Source of the DNA: Bdellovibrionales bacterium
GTDB taxonomy: Bacteria; Bdellovibrionota; Bdellovibrionia; Bdellovibrionales; JAMPXM01
Reading direction: 5' to 3'
Assembly (NCBI GenBank): GCA_005808505.1
Contig: SYLX01000068.1
Location: 1-62,454 of the forward strand
Length of the DNA: 62,454 bases
Shown here: positions 16,936 through 25,637 of the stretch, in pieces
Layout of the letters: each line of letters begins with the position of its first letter
Numbering within the stretch: the stretch's first letter is position 1
Made by a program: the position numbers and the translations under genes
Notes under the pieces: generated by a model
The model's input: only the letters and a program-made list of their open reading frames with translations
What the model was told of the DNA's origin: nothing
Databases searched by the model: none

Positions 16936-19041
16936 ATGATACGTATGAAGATGAATCTACGCTCGCAAAGTCGTTCGATGTTCGCCATCGGCATTCTCGC
17001 ATTCGCCTGCGTGGTGGGCTTTCAGAACTGTAGTTTGAACGGCGCATTCCCTCTTCTCGAAGTGACGAAGACCGAAGGCGGCTCGAGCACGAAAGATCCT
17101 GTTCCGGATTTCACCGCACCCGAGAAAGTTTCCGAAGCGCCGCCGCTTCGTATGCTTTCAAACGAAGAGTACTACCGTGTCGTGAGCGATCTCGTCGGGC
17201 AGAACGTTCCGCGTGCACTCTTCTCGGGCTGGGGGCCCTCGCCCGTTGCTTTTGATTTCGATACGGTGGGTGCAGGGCTTATCGATTCGAAAGAAACTCA
17301 AGATCGTCTGACGGCCGCAGAAGAAATTTCGGAGATCGCGGTTGGTTCGCCGACCGTCATGGTCTGTCAGCCCGGCGCAACCGCGGTTTCTTGGAACGCT
17401 TGCGCTCAGCAAATTCTCGAACGCTTCGCTTTCCGCGCATTCCGTCGTCCACCGACGTCCGCCGAGATGACGGTGATCAAAGGCGTCTTCGATCAAGTTT
17501 CGGGTCAAGCGCTTGGCACGTTCAGCGATGACATCGACTCGAACTTCGATGTCGCAACGAACGATCTCGGCGTTCACGGCTGGGTTTTCGACAAGCAATG
17601 GGAAGAACGCTACGTCGAAGTTCACTTCTACGTGCAACCTCCGGGTGCTCAGCAAGAGTTTGCCGGCGCAACGCTTGCCGATCGCCCTCGTGGTGACGTG
17701 AATTCGGTCAAGAACGTCAAAGGTGATCACGGCTTCGCGTTTCGTTTGCCTGCGAAGTACGCCGATGGTCGTCAGTACACCGTGCGCGCTTACGCAATCG
17801 GAGGTCCTGGCAAGAACAATCCTGAGCTTGCAAGCAGCGGGAAGACCTTCACGGGAAACAGCGCGGGTGGTCCGATCAGCTTCAACCAACTTTCAACACC
17901 GTTCCGCGATGGTTTGAAAGCAAGCTTGCAGTCGATTCTCACTTCGCCAAACTTCCTCTACAAGTTTGAGCAGCCGATCTTCGCTAAAGGCGACACCCAA
18001 ACTCTCGGCGACTTCGAGCTCGCATCACGCCTTTCGTTCTTGATCATGGGCTCGATCCCGGACGACGAGCTTTTTGCACTCGCGCAACAAGGGAAGTTGA
18101 AAGATCCGGCTGTTCTCCGCGCCCAAGCCACGCGCCTTCTTGATCAGTACGGTGATCGTTTCGCGATGACGTTTGCCGGGCAGTGGCTCGGCTTCCGCCG
18201 TTACGCTTTGAAGTACGCAACGCAAGGACCGCAAGACGATACGGGTGTTCTCGAATCGGCGATGGCCGAAGAGAGCAAGCTCGTCTTCAAGCGTCTGATC
18301 GATAAGAACTACACGATCGATGCGCTTCTTGAGCCTGGGTTCACGTTCGTTAACCAGCGTCTCGCGCAGCACTACGGAATGTCGACACCTGCAGGCGGCG
18401 GCTTCCAGATGATCGCATCTGCTGATCGCGGGGGAGTGTTGATGCAGGGGAGCGTGCTTCGTATGACGTCCAACCCTGACAGTACGCACCCGATTCGTCG
18501 TGGTCGATGGGTTTTAGGATCGCTCCTTTGCGAACCGCTCCCTCTGGCGGACTCAGCTCTCCGGATGGAGATTGACGAAGTCACCAAGAGCCTGCCGCCG
18601 AATCTTTCCGTCTCCGAGCGCCTGATCGCGCACCGGACGGCTGGACAAAGCTGCCTAGGTTGCCACGCGAAGATGGACCCGATCGGTCTGGGTCTTGAAA
18701 ACTACGATGCTTTCGGTCGCTGGCGCACGAAGTATCCGAACAACTCGCCCGTTGTTTCGAAGACGGATTTGCAAGGTGTTCCGTTCAACAACGGTCGCGA
18801 ACTCAGCACGATTCTTCGCGATCAAGAAGCCTTCCGTCGCTGCGTTGTTCGCAAGACGATGACTTACGTCTTCTCGCGCGGTCTTCGTATCAGCGAAACC
18901 GCGACCAAAGAGAATCCCGATACGTCTGACGATGCGCTCTTGGATGCGCTTACGAAGAAATCACCTACGCTTCGCAACTTGGTCTTGGACCTCGTTAGTT
19001 CCGAATCTTTCCGCTCGGTCCGTCGACCGGCTGGTCAATGA
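16936..19041 (+). CDS. DUF1587/1595/1592/1588/1585 multidomain exported protein
   Basis: 701 residues. N-terminal hydrophobic segment ends in ACVVGFQNCS, one of four [FY]QNC motifs in the window. Domain order by sequence: DUF1587 from about residue 70 (LRMLSNEEYYRVVSDLVGQ), DUF1595 (FAFRAFRRPPTSAEM), DUF1592 (FELASRLSFLIMGSIPDDEL), DUF1588 with a CLGCH haem-like motif (C573, C576, H577) in SCLGCHAKMDPIGLGLENYD, and DUF1585 at the end. About 110 residues (198-310, GVHGWVFDKQW ... FRLPAKYADGRQYTVRAYA) are inserted inside DUF1595 and look like a beta-sandwich domain. This architecture is common in planctomycetes and myxobacteria, and its biochemistry is unknown. Start chosen at the first ATG before the signal; 16945 and 16951 are alternatives. 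Confidence 0.86.
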   Translation: MIRMKMNLRSQSRSMFAIGILAFACVVGFQNCSLNGAFPLLEVTKTEGGSSTKDPVPDFTAPEKVSEAPPLRMLSNEEYYRVVSDLVGQNVPRALFSGWGPSPVAFDFDTVGAGLIDSKETQDRLTAAEEISEIAVGSPTVMVCQPGATAVSWNACAQQILERFAFRAFRRPPTSAEMTVIKGVFDQVSGQALGTFSDDIDSNFDVATNDLGVHGWVFDKQWEERYVEVHFYVQPPGAQQEFAGATLADRPRGDVNSVKNVKGDHGFAFRLPAKYADGRQYTVRAYAIGGPGKNNPELASSGKTFTGNSAGGPISFNQLSTPFRDGLKASLQSILTSPNFLYKFEQPIFAKGDTQTLGDFELASRLSFLIMGSIPDDELFALAQQGKLKDPAVLRAQATRLLDQYGDRFAMTFAGQWLGFRRYALKYATQGPQDDTGVLESAMAEESKLVFKRLIDKNYTIDALLEPGFTFVNQRLAQHYGMSTPAGGGFQMIASADRGGVLMQGSVLRMTSNPDSTHPIRRGRWVLGSLLCEPLPLADSALRMEIDEVTKSLPPNLSVSERLIAHRTAGQSCLGCHAKMDPIGLGLENYDAFGRWRTKYPNNSPVVSKTDLQGVPFNNGRELSTILRDQEAFRRCVVRKTMTYVFSRGLRISETATKENPDTSDDALLDALTKKSPTLRNLVLDLVSSESFRSVRRPAGQ

Positions 19042-19049
19042 GGAGAGCC

Positions 19050-20342
19050 ATGAGAAACCGCCACGTACTCAGCCGACGTCACGTTCTCCAAGCGATGGGA
19101 ATCACAATCGCGCTCCCCATGCTCGAAGCCATGACGCCATTTAATCGCGCCTACGCCCAGGCGGCGGGCCGCAAGCGCTTCATCGGGGTGTTTGCGCCAA
19201 ACGGTGCCTATATGCCTGGATGCGTGAACGGGAACTTCACTTGGGAAGACGCCCTCTCGCCCCTGAACGGAACTCTCCGCAACAACGCGATGATCATCCG
19301 GGGCTTGAGCAAGGTCTCGCCGCCAGATTTGCACTGGAACAACACGGCAAGTTTTCTCTCCGCGAAAACGATCGAAGTTCCCAGTCCGAACCACACGGTC
19401 GCCGGGAAAACGCTGGATCAGATTTTAGCGGACCAAGCGAATAAGCCCATCCGCTCCATTCAAGTCGGTTGGAAAGACGAAGTCTGGATCGGGACTGATC
19501 ACGATACTTACTCGAATAAATATCTGAACTGTATTTCGTGGCGCCGAGACAATGAACCGATCTCAAAAACCACGCGTCCCATCGATTTGTTCAACCAAAT
19601 CTTTGCTGCCAATTCTTCTTCGCGTAAGCACATCGAATACATGATCGCGAAACGAAAGAGCGTGCTCGATGTCGTTATGTCGCAAGCGAAGTCGCTCCAA
19701 TCGCGCGTACCCTCAGGTGACAAACAAAAGCTTGAGCAATACTTCGAGACGGTCCGGAGCATCGAGCAAGATTTGAACAAATCAAAACCCACTTGCGATA
19801 TCACCGTGCCGCAGCCGCCTTTATCGGCGGCGTACATGGAACACTTCCGACTGTTTCACCGCATGATCGCGGTCGCGATGAAGTGTGATCTGACTTCGGC
19901 GGCGACCGTGCAGTTCGACACGGGCGTCGGTGATACGGAGCTTGTGGAACCGAGCATCGGATACATTCACCACGACTGTACTCACCACGGCGGCGACAAC
20001 AATAAGGTCGAGGCGTTGCGAAAAATCACGCGTCGCCACGTCGAACTCTATGCCGATCTTTTGCAGAAGCTCAAAGACGAAGGTGTCTTGAACGAAACGC
20101 TCGTTCTCTTCAGCTCCAACATGGCTGACGGCAATAGCCACTTGGAAAACAACTTGCCCACGATCTTGGGCGGAGGCGGAACCGACCTTCGGTTTGGTGA
20201 GGAAGTTTTCAATCAAAACGATCGTCGGCCGTTTGCAAACCTCCTGGTCGAGGTCGCGCAGCAAGTCGGACTTTCTTCGATCACGCAGATGGGCAATAAT
20301 CAAAACACGTCGACCGGTGCACTTGCGGGAATCAGAAAGTAA
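19050..20342 (+). CDS. DUF1552 family protein, probable Tat substrate
   Basis: 430 residues. The ATG at 19050 has AGGAG 4 nt upstream; an ATG at 19038 overlaps the previous stop but has no site. The N-terminus RHVLSRRHVLQAMGITIAL shows twin arginines before a weakly hydrophobic stretch and AYAQ cleavage, as in Tat or Tat-like signals. The body matches DUF1552 (FIGVFAPNGAYMPG, LHWNNTASFLSA, TLDQILADQ, VLFSSNMADGNSHLENNLPTILGG). The family resembles alkaline-phosphatase-superfamily DUF1501 proteins and nearly always accompanies DUF1592 proteins. That makes it the second gene of a conserved exported cassette. Conserved HDCTHHGGDNNK may bind metal. Confidence 0.88.
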   Translation: MRNRHVLSRRHVLQAMGITIALPMLEAMTPFNRAYAQAAGRKRFIGVFAPNGAYMPGCVNGNFTWEDALSPLNGTLRNNAMIIRGLSKVSPPDLHWNNTASFLSAKTIEVPSPNHTVAGKTLDQILADQANKPIRSIQVGWKDEVWIGTDHDTYSNKYLNCISWRRDNEPISKTTRPIDLFNQIFAANSSSRKHIEYMIAKRKSVLDVVMSQAKSLQSRVPSGDKQKLEQYFETVRSIEQDLNKSKPTCDITVPQPPLSAAYMEHFRLFHRMIAVAMKCDLTSAATVQFDTGVGDTELVEPSIGYIHHDCTHHGGDNNKVEALRKITRRHVELYADLLQKLKDEGVLNETLVLFSSNMADGNSHLENNLPTILGGGGTDLRFGEEVFNQNDRRPFANLLVEVAQQVGLSSITQMGNNQNTSTGALAGIRK

Positions 20343-20353
20343 CGGGAAAAAGC

Positions 20354-21496
20354 TTGAGACGCACGAAGCTCGCCCTAACATTTTTATCTCTCATAGGAGC
20401 CGCGACTATGATCGCGGTCTCCTATCAAAACTGCGGCGAGATTCGTCCGTCGAGCGAGGCCGTGCACGCCCAATCTCTTTTGGAGAAGAAAAGCCGCGAT
20501 GACCGCGAAATCGCGGGCCGACTTTTAGGATCTTCTACCCAGCGAGTCTGGCTCAAGGGTAACGTTGTGCCTGCAGTTGCGACCGCCGCCTTGAATTTAA
20601 CGCCCGGCGGGTCGGCACCGGCACCATCGCAAGTGAACCTCGATCTTTTGGGAACTGGCGGACTCCAGTTTTCAAGTGGCGCGAACCTCGCAACGAAGCC
20701 GGCAGATGATTTCATCATGCGCGAGCTGAGCGTCCTTGCTCTCATCGAGGGTGTTCCCAACGGTCGGATCGTTACCGTCCACGGGGGAACTCTCGGTTCG
20801 GAAGAGCTCTCGCTGAAGATCGCTAACAACACGGTCACCGCCGTCCACCAGACAAGTACCGGGAACTACGCTCAAACAACGCTCTCCTTAGGCTCAAGCT
20901 TAGGTCCTTTCGCCATCGCCGCATCTTTCGGACGCTCGGCTGACGCCATCACACTTCAGGTGAACGGGAAACTTGCGCCAGCACCCGTCATCACGGGCAG
21001 TCCCTTTGATTCCGCAGAATTTGAACGTGAGCTTTACGTCGGGACGGTTCCGGGCGATACGGGGACGACGAACTTTAAAATCGCGGAGCTCATGGTTTTC
21101 ACTTCTGAGCTAAAGGCCTCTGAGCTGAATTCGCTAGCCCGTCGAGCCAGCTCCGAGCGTGGTTTTGAGGGAGTCGAATACATTCCGTTTACCGCAGACA
21201 CGGGGCCCACCGGGCCCGTTGTTGATCCGGTCTTTCAGCAGGTCTCCCAGATCCTCGTCACTCGGTGCGCAGGCTGTCATGCCGACTGGGCGAACGGATC
21301 TGCGTCGGATCTCTGGGCAAGCGGCCGCGTTCAGCGTGGAAACGCCTTCGCATCGCCTCTCTACATTCGTCTGACGAATTCTGAAGGTCCCTCAAGTGCA
21401 GGGGCTAAGAGCATGCCGCTCGCTTTTGGCGGCCAATCAGGCCCCCTTGATGCGGCTCAACTCACGCTCATAAAGAATTGGATCAATTCGCTCTGA
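20354..21496 (+). CDS. LamG-like domain plus CxxCH protein with YQNC N-terminus
   Basis: 380 residues, TTG start 12 nt after the DUF1552 gene. The signal segment LTFLSLIGAATMIAVSYQNCGEI carries the YQNC motif. Residues of about 75-265 look like a concanavalin-A/LamG jelly roll (LQFSSGANLATKP ... FAIAASFGRSADAITLQVNGK ... FKIAELMVFTSELKASELNSL). The C-terminus is a cytochrome-c-like module with CAGCH (C305, C308, H309), a possible distal Met (KSMPLAFGG) and the closing helix LDAAQLTLIKNWINSL. Similar CxxCH modules occur in planctomycete-type proteins. As third gene of the cassette it may supply carbohydrate or surface binding. Haem attachment is inferred from the motif only. Confidence 0.75.
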   Translation: MRRTKLALTFLSLIGAATMIAVSYQNCGEIRPSSEAVHAQSLLEKKSRDDREIAGRLLGSSTQRVWLKGNVVPAVATAALNLTPGGSAPAPSQVNLDLLGTGGLQFSSGANLATKPADDFIMRELSVLALIEGVPNGRIVTVHGGTLGSEELSLKIANNTVTAVHQTSTGNYAQTTLSLGSSLGPFAIAASFGRSADAITLQVNGKLAPAPVITGSPFDSAEFERELYVGTVPGDTGTTNFKIAELMVFTSELKASELNSLARRASSERGFEGVEYIPFTADTGPTGPVVDPVFQQVSQILVTRCAGCHADWANGSASDLWASGRVQRGNAFASPLYIRLTNSEGPSSAGAKSMPLAFGGQSGPLDAAQLTLIKNWINSL

Positions 21497-21530
21497 CCCG
21501 GGCTCCCCGAGATGCTTTCGGAGCCGGGTC
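21495..21530 (+). other. Hairpin overlapping a stop codon
   Basis: GACCCGGGCTCC at 21495-21506 pairs with GGAGCCGGGTC at 21520-21530, with one bulged G. It starts inside the TGA of the LamG/CxxCH gene. No T-tract follows, so it is more likely an mRNA 3'-end structure than a terminator. A better terminator follows at 21618. Confidence 0.55.
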
Positions 21531-21617
21531 GACACTGATCCGTCCGGAAGTTTTGATTCCAATCCCAAGATGCTCCCAGCTCGAGCAAATATCCCCGCCA
21601 CCGGTGAATTTTTGACC

Positions 21618-21650
21618 ACTGGGTCCACCCTGGAGCCAGTAAATTTTTTT
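21618..21650 (+). terminator. Rho-independent terminator of the DUF1592 cassette
   Basis: ACTGG-G-TCCA / TGGA-G-CCAGT forms a nine-pair stem with one G-G mismatch and a CCC loop, followed by AAATTTTTTT. It lies between the three-gene cassette and the subtilase gene. Confidence 0.7.
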
Positions 21651-21670
21651 CTGGGGCGCCAGGCAATGCT

Positions 21671-21698
21671 TTGACGCTTGTCAGGCTTCCTTTAAGAT
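21671..21698 (+). promoter_or_regulatory. Sigma-70-like promoter for the subtilase gene
   Basis: TTGACG at 21671-21676 and TAAGAT at 21693-21698 are separated by 16 bp and lie 45 bp before the ATG of the subtilase. They follow directly after the preceding terminator. Both boxes are near the consensus, but the promoter preference of this organism is not known. Confidence 0.5.
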
Positions 21699-21742
21699 CC
21701 CGCCGGTTCGGCAATTTCAGAGGGAATTCACAAGAGGGGAAA

Positions 21743-24700
21743 ATGAGAAAACTAATCTTCGTCGCCCTGACAGCGGCTCTGGCGGTTCCGTTTCTATCGG
21801 GCTGCACGCGCAATGATCAAGGCGGCATCGGCCTGTTCTCCGACATTCAAGGGATCTTCAGCACGCGCCCGCAAACGAGCACGCACTCGCTCCTTTTGAT
21901 CAAACTTCAGTCGCAGCCTTTGCTTACGACGCTGAAGAACGAAAACGGCGCTAAGTCCGTCAGCACGGAACTTGCGGAAAAGATCACGACAGAGCAAAAC
22001 GCGCTGATCGCGAAACTCAACGAACTCTCCTCCGAAACAAAAGTCATTTACCGCTACCGCCTCGTCCTCAACGGGGTCGCGGTCGTTGTTCCGAACCACG
22101 TGATTGAGAAAATCCGTGGGCTTGCAAACGTGGCACTTGTAGAAAACTCGGGTTCGTTTGCGCGCCCGAAGGCTTTCTCAAAACTCATGACTGAAGAAAC
22201 AAAGCAAGCCGTGGCAAATGCGTTCAACGAGCGTAACTCGGTGAAGTTCATCGGCGCGGATCAGGCTCACGCCCGCGGCATCCGCGGCCAAGGCATTCGC
22301 GTCGGCATCATCGATACGGGGATCGATTACACGCACGCGATGTTTGGTGGAGCGGGCACGGAAGAAGCGTTCAAAGCTATTGATCCAGCTCAGCCGTCCG
22401 CAGCCTTCCCGAATGCGAAAGTCATCGGCGGAACCGATCTGGCAGGTACAGATTACGATTCGGGCTCTGCCGATTTTGATCGTCACATTCCGCGACTCGA
22501 CTCAAACCCCATCGACGAAGGGGGCCACGGGACTCACGTAGCTGGTACCGTTGCGGGCATCGGCGATGGTGTGAACACGTACGACGGAGTCGCGCCTGAC
22601 GCTCTTCTCTACGCCATCAAAGTTTTCGGTAAAGACGGTTCAACCGGTGATGCGACAATCATCGCATCGCTTGAGTACTCGGCTGACCCGAACGGCGACG
22701 GCGATCTCTCGGATGCGCTTGATGTTGTCAACATGTCGCTTGGCGGTGGCTTCGGTGACCCCCACCTTCTTTACGTCGAAGCGATCGGCAATCTTTCGAA
22801 AAGCGGAACTTTCGTTGTCGCATCGGCCGGTAACAGCGGCGACAACTCCTACATCGTGGGTGCTCCTAGCGTTTCCGAAGATGCCCTCTCGGTCGCTGCT
22901 TCGGTCGACGATATGGACCACAACTGGAAGTTCCAGGCCGTTCAATTCACGACTCCCGATAAGCCGGAAATCATTGTTGAAGCCATCGAAGCTCCGATCG
23001 CAAAGCCGATTGCGGAAGCTGGTGAAGTGAGTGGCCCCCTCGTTGATCTCGGTCTCGCCGACAAACCGTTGACGGATGAGCAGGTCGCAGCCGTTCAGGG
23101 TAAAGTCGCCTTCATCATGCGCGGAGTTGTGACTTTCGCCGATAAGATCAAACGCGCGGCTGAAGCGGGCGCCATCGGCGTCGTTGTCGGCAACAACCAA
23201 CCTGGCGAGCCTCTCGCCATGGGCGGAGACGGCAAATTCGAAATTCCCGCGATCATGATCAAACAAGAGCTTGCGCTTGAGATTCAAGCCGGCATGGCTA
23301 AGGGCGAAGTCACCATTAAGTTCAACACGCCCCATAAGATTGAAAAGCCCCAGTTGATAGACACGATCACCGGCTTCTCATCCAAAGGCCCTCGTTCGCT
23401 CGACGCCCTCGTGAAACCGGAAATCGCCGCACCCGGAAGCCTTATCGTTTCTGCCGAAATGGGCGGCGGAGCCAAAGGCGTTAAGCTCTCCGGTACATCG
23501 ATGGCAGCTCCGCACATGGCGGGCGTCATGGCTCTCGTAAAACAAGTTCGTCCCGACCTCTCTTCGGCTGAACTGAAGAGCGCGGTGATGGGAACAGCCA
23601 CGACGATGCGCGATGAGAACGACAAGAAATATCCGATCAGCCGCCAAGGTGCTGGTCGCGTGCAAGTTGTCAAAGCTCTTGAAGCCGCCGTTGCGACTAA
23701 TCCGGTTGCGATTTCGCTTGGTGAAACGACCGTTGAGACACGTAAAACAATCGTTCGTGCCATTGAGTTCAAAAACATCTCGCAAGCCGCGATCGCGGCT
23801 CAGCTGACGTTTGATGGACACGCGTCGCTTCGTCTCTTGAATGCTCCATCGGAAGTCACTCTTGAGCCGGGCCAAAAGCTTTCTTTGTCGCTGAAGTTCC
23901 TGGTTGATACAGCTAACCTCGAAGCTCTCTCGACGGAGCTTGATGGTTTCGTTCGTCTCGTAAAAGACGGTAACGAAGTTGTGCGCGTTCCGGTTCTTGC
24001 GGTTGTAAACAAAGCTTCGCAAGTCAAGGCGCAGAAGCTTGCGGTTGGTTCCACATCGGAAGCCGACAGCCAAGGTGCAAGCGTTGATCTCGTTTTGAGC
24101 AACAACGGCGTTCACGCGGGTGAAGCTTATCCGTTCAACTTGATCGGAAGCGATCGCCGCAAACAAGACGATGCGCAAGATCCTTTCCGTTCGCGCGCGT
24201 GCGATCTTTCGGAAGCTGGCTACCGCGTGGTCGTAAAAGACGGGCAGCCGGTCTTCCAAGTAGCGGTGAAGCTCTATGAACCCGTCACGACATGGGATCA
24301 GTGTGAAGTCTCCGTCCTCATCGATGGAGATGCTGACGGAATCGCTGACCAAGAACTCGTCGGCACAAAGCAAGATCGCTTGAAAGGCCTGACCGCGACG
24401 ACGTTTGCAAGTCTTCTCCTCGATGCGGCGAAAGCCCGCGAGCTTCGCAAGCAGTTTGAGCTCGACACGAAAGAGCGCAAACCCGAGCTCATCGAAGACT
24501 ATACGGCGAGCGTTTTGGCGATCAATCCGATGGCGGCTTTTGAGCACTCGACGGTTGCGATCGTTGAAGCTCCCGTGGCGCAATTGAATGTTCGTGGCTC
24601 AGGCGAACTTTCGATCCGTATCGCGACGAGCTATCAGGAGTACTCGGCTGTCGAGCCTGATGACTTCCTCGTAAAAGATCCGATGAACTGGGTCGGTTTG

Positions 24701-24925
24701 AGCTTGGGCGAAGAAGGGGCGTCGTACGTCGGATTGCCCGAGAAGATCGTTCTTGCGCCGCAAACATCGCAGACGGTTTCGTTCTCAAAAGGTGCGAGCC
24801 TAGAGAATCTACTGGTGCTTTATCCTACGAACCGACCGGTGGTTGGTGGCTTGAGCCGTGACCAACAAGCGGAGATTCTCTCGCCTGTCTACGAGATTCC
24901 CGCCGCTACGGTTGCGAATCACTAA
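21743..24925 (+). CDS. Lipoprotein subtilisin-family (S8) peptidase with PA domain
   Basis: 1060 residues, ATG with AGAGGGGA just upstream. The lipoprotein signal has a classical box (LSGC at the end of MRKLIFVALTAALAVPFLSGC). An inhibitor-like propeptide precedes the catalytic domain. The triad is D191 (GIIDTGID), H262 (GGHGTHVAG) and S586 (SGTSMAAPHMAG), with the oxyanion Asn in ASAGNSG. A protease-associated domain (VAFIMRGVVTFADKIKRAAEAGAIGVVVGN) is inserted before the Ser motif. About 450 further residues include Ig/Fn-like strands (ISLGETTVETRKTIVRAIEF). It resembles large surface subtilases and would degrade proteins outside the inner membrane. Own promoter and terminator. Confidence 0.93.
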   Translation: MRKLIFVALTAALAVPFLSGCTRNDQGGIGLFSDIQGIFSTRPQTSTHSLLLIKLQSQPLLTTLKNENGAKSVSTELAEKITTEQNALIAKLNELSSETKVIYRYRLVLNGVAVVVPNHVIEKIRGLANVALVENSGSFARPKAFSKLMTEETKQAVANAFNERNSVKFIGADQAHARGIRGQGIRVGIIDTGIDYTHAMFGGAGTEEAFKAIDPAQPSAAFPNAKVIGGTDLAGTDYDSGSADFDRHIPRLDSNPIDEGGHGTHVAGTVAGIGDGVNTYDGVAPDALLYAIKVFGKDGSTGDATIIASLEYSADPNGDGDLSDALDVVNMSLGGGFGDPHLLYVEAIGNLSKSGTFVVASAGNSGDNSYIVGAPSVSEDALSVAASVDDMDHNWKFQAVQFTTPDKPEIIVEAIEAPIAKPIAEAGEVSGPLVDLGLADKPLTDEQVAAVQGKVAFIMRGVVTFADKIKRAAEAGAIGVVVGNNQPGEPLAMGGDGKFEIPAIMIKQELALEIQAGMAKGEVTIKFNTPHKIEKPQLIDTITGFSSKGPRSLDALVKPEIAAPGSLIVSAEMGGGAKGVKLSGTSMAAPHMAGVMALVKQVRPDLSSAELKSAVMGTATTMRDENDKKYPISRQGAGRVQVVKALEAAVATNPVAISLGETTVETRKTIVRAIEFKNISQAAIAAQLTFDGHASLRLLNAPSEVTLEPGQKLSLSLKFLVDTANLEALSTELDGFVRLVKDGNEVVRVPVLAVVNKASQVKAQKLAVGSTSEADSQGASVDLVLSNNGVHAGEAYPFNLIGSDRRKQDDAQDPFRSRACDLSEAGYRVVVKDGQPVFQVAVKLYEPVTTWDQCEVSVLIDGDADGIADQELVGTKQDRLKGLTATTFASLLLDAAKARELRKQFELDTKERKPELIEDYTASVLAINPMAAFEHSTVAIVEAPVAQLNVRGSGELSIRIATSYQEYSAVEPDDFLVKDPMNWVGLSLGEEGASYVGLPEKIVLAPQTSQTVSFSKGASLENLLVLYPTNRPVVGGLSRDQQAEILSPVYEIPAATVANH

Positions 24926-24946
24926 AGCCGCGAGAGCATCACGACC

Positions 24947-24984
24947 AAAAAAAAGGCACTCCTTCGGGAGTGCCTTTTTATTTT
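24947..24984. terminator. Bidirectional terminator between convergent genes
   Basis: AAAGGCACTCC-TTCG-GGAGTGCCTTT is a perfect stem with a UUCG loop, flanked by A-runs on one side and TTTTTATTTT on the other. It serves the subtilase on the plus strand and the small exported gene on the minus strand. Confidence 0.9.
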
Positions 24985-25006
24985 CAGCTTCGTAAACAAA
25001 TACGAA

Positions 25007-25381
25007 TTACTTGCACTTCATTTTAACGGCCGACATGACGGCGTGGTTGCCATCGAGGACGAGCGTTGCGATCAGGGCTTTTTCAGCCGGAACGTAAACG
25101 AGAAGCGCGCTTGTTTTCACTTTCGATTCGTCACCTTCAGCACTTGCGGGAAGAGTCTTTTCAACGATAGCGAGAGTGTTGCCATTCGTCTGAACGTCAG
25201 CGCGTTTTGCCGTGACGAACGTCTCCCACATTTGGAACTCAACTGTCTTCTTCGTGATCTTCACGGCCTGCAGGCGATCGTCATCGAGGATTCCGTTGTC
25301 GCACTCAAGAGTCTTGGGAAGAGCAGCGGCAAAAGCGTTCGTGGAAAGGACAAGAGTCGCGAGGGCTAAGAGGGCTTTCAT
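25007..25381 (-). CDS. Small exported protein, unknown
   Basis: 124 residues from the ATG at 25381. The first in-frame ATG (25387) sits 1 nt from GGAG, whereas the second is 7 nt away, so the second is preferred. A signal peptide (ALLALATLVLSTNAFAAAL) precedes a mature part with two cysteines (LECDNG and the C-terminal MKCK), which could form a disulfide. The composition suggests a small beta-rich periplasmic protein. It shares its general plan (short signal, N-terminal Cys, C-terminal Cys, convergent terminator) with the exported protein at 56951, but similarity is weak. Function not recognised. Confidence 0.75.
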   Translation of the reverse strand: MKALLALATLVLSTNAFAAALPKTLECDNGILDDDRLQAVKITKKTVEFQMWETFVTAKRADVQTNGNTLAIVEKTLPASAEGDESKVKTSALLVYVPAEKALIATLVLDGNHAVMSAVKMKCK

Positions 25382-25494
25382 TTTCATTCTCCTGAATTTT
25401 TAATTCGTTCGATCGTTAGTCACCGACGAGCGAGAATCTAGCCGTCGCGTGCAGGCGGGACTAGGCAGAAGTGGGTAGAACGAAACAGAAAACG

Positions 25495-25533
25495 TTGTAA
25501 GTTCCCGCGATAACGGGACATTTTGCCTTACAA
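25495..25533. other. Nested inverted repeat in intergenic DNA
   Basis: TTGTAAG at 25495-25501 pairs with CTTACAA at 25527-25533, and inside it TCCCG at 25503-25507 pairs with CGGGA at 25514-25518. It lies in the 255-bp gap between the small exported gene and tRNA-Leu. It might be an operator or a small structured RNA; nothing else in this gap is recognisable. Confidence 0.4.
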
Positions 25534-25575
25534 GTTCTCATCAGGAAAGTTTGGATGCTGGAGATGAAGACCCCA

Positions 25576-25612
25576 GAAAATAAAAAACCCGCCGGAGAGG
25601 GCAGGTTTTTAA
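25576..25612 (-). terminator. Terminator of tRNA-Leu
   Basis: On the minus strand, AAAAACCTGCC / GGCGGGTTTTT forms a stem with one mismatch, followed by TTTTTTATTTT. It lies 25 nt beyond the tRNA CCA end. Confidence 0.75.
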
Positions 25613-25637
25613 GGGTCCTTGTTGAGAGTCGAAAAAA

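Noticed and set aside
23378..24583. Long open frame of about 400 codons antisense to the subtilase
   Set aside because: It is a by-product of the codon bias of the plus-strand gene; the product is Arg/His-rich with no signal, motif or ribosome site.
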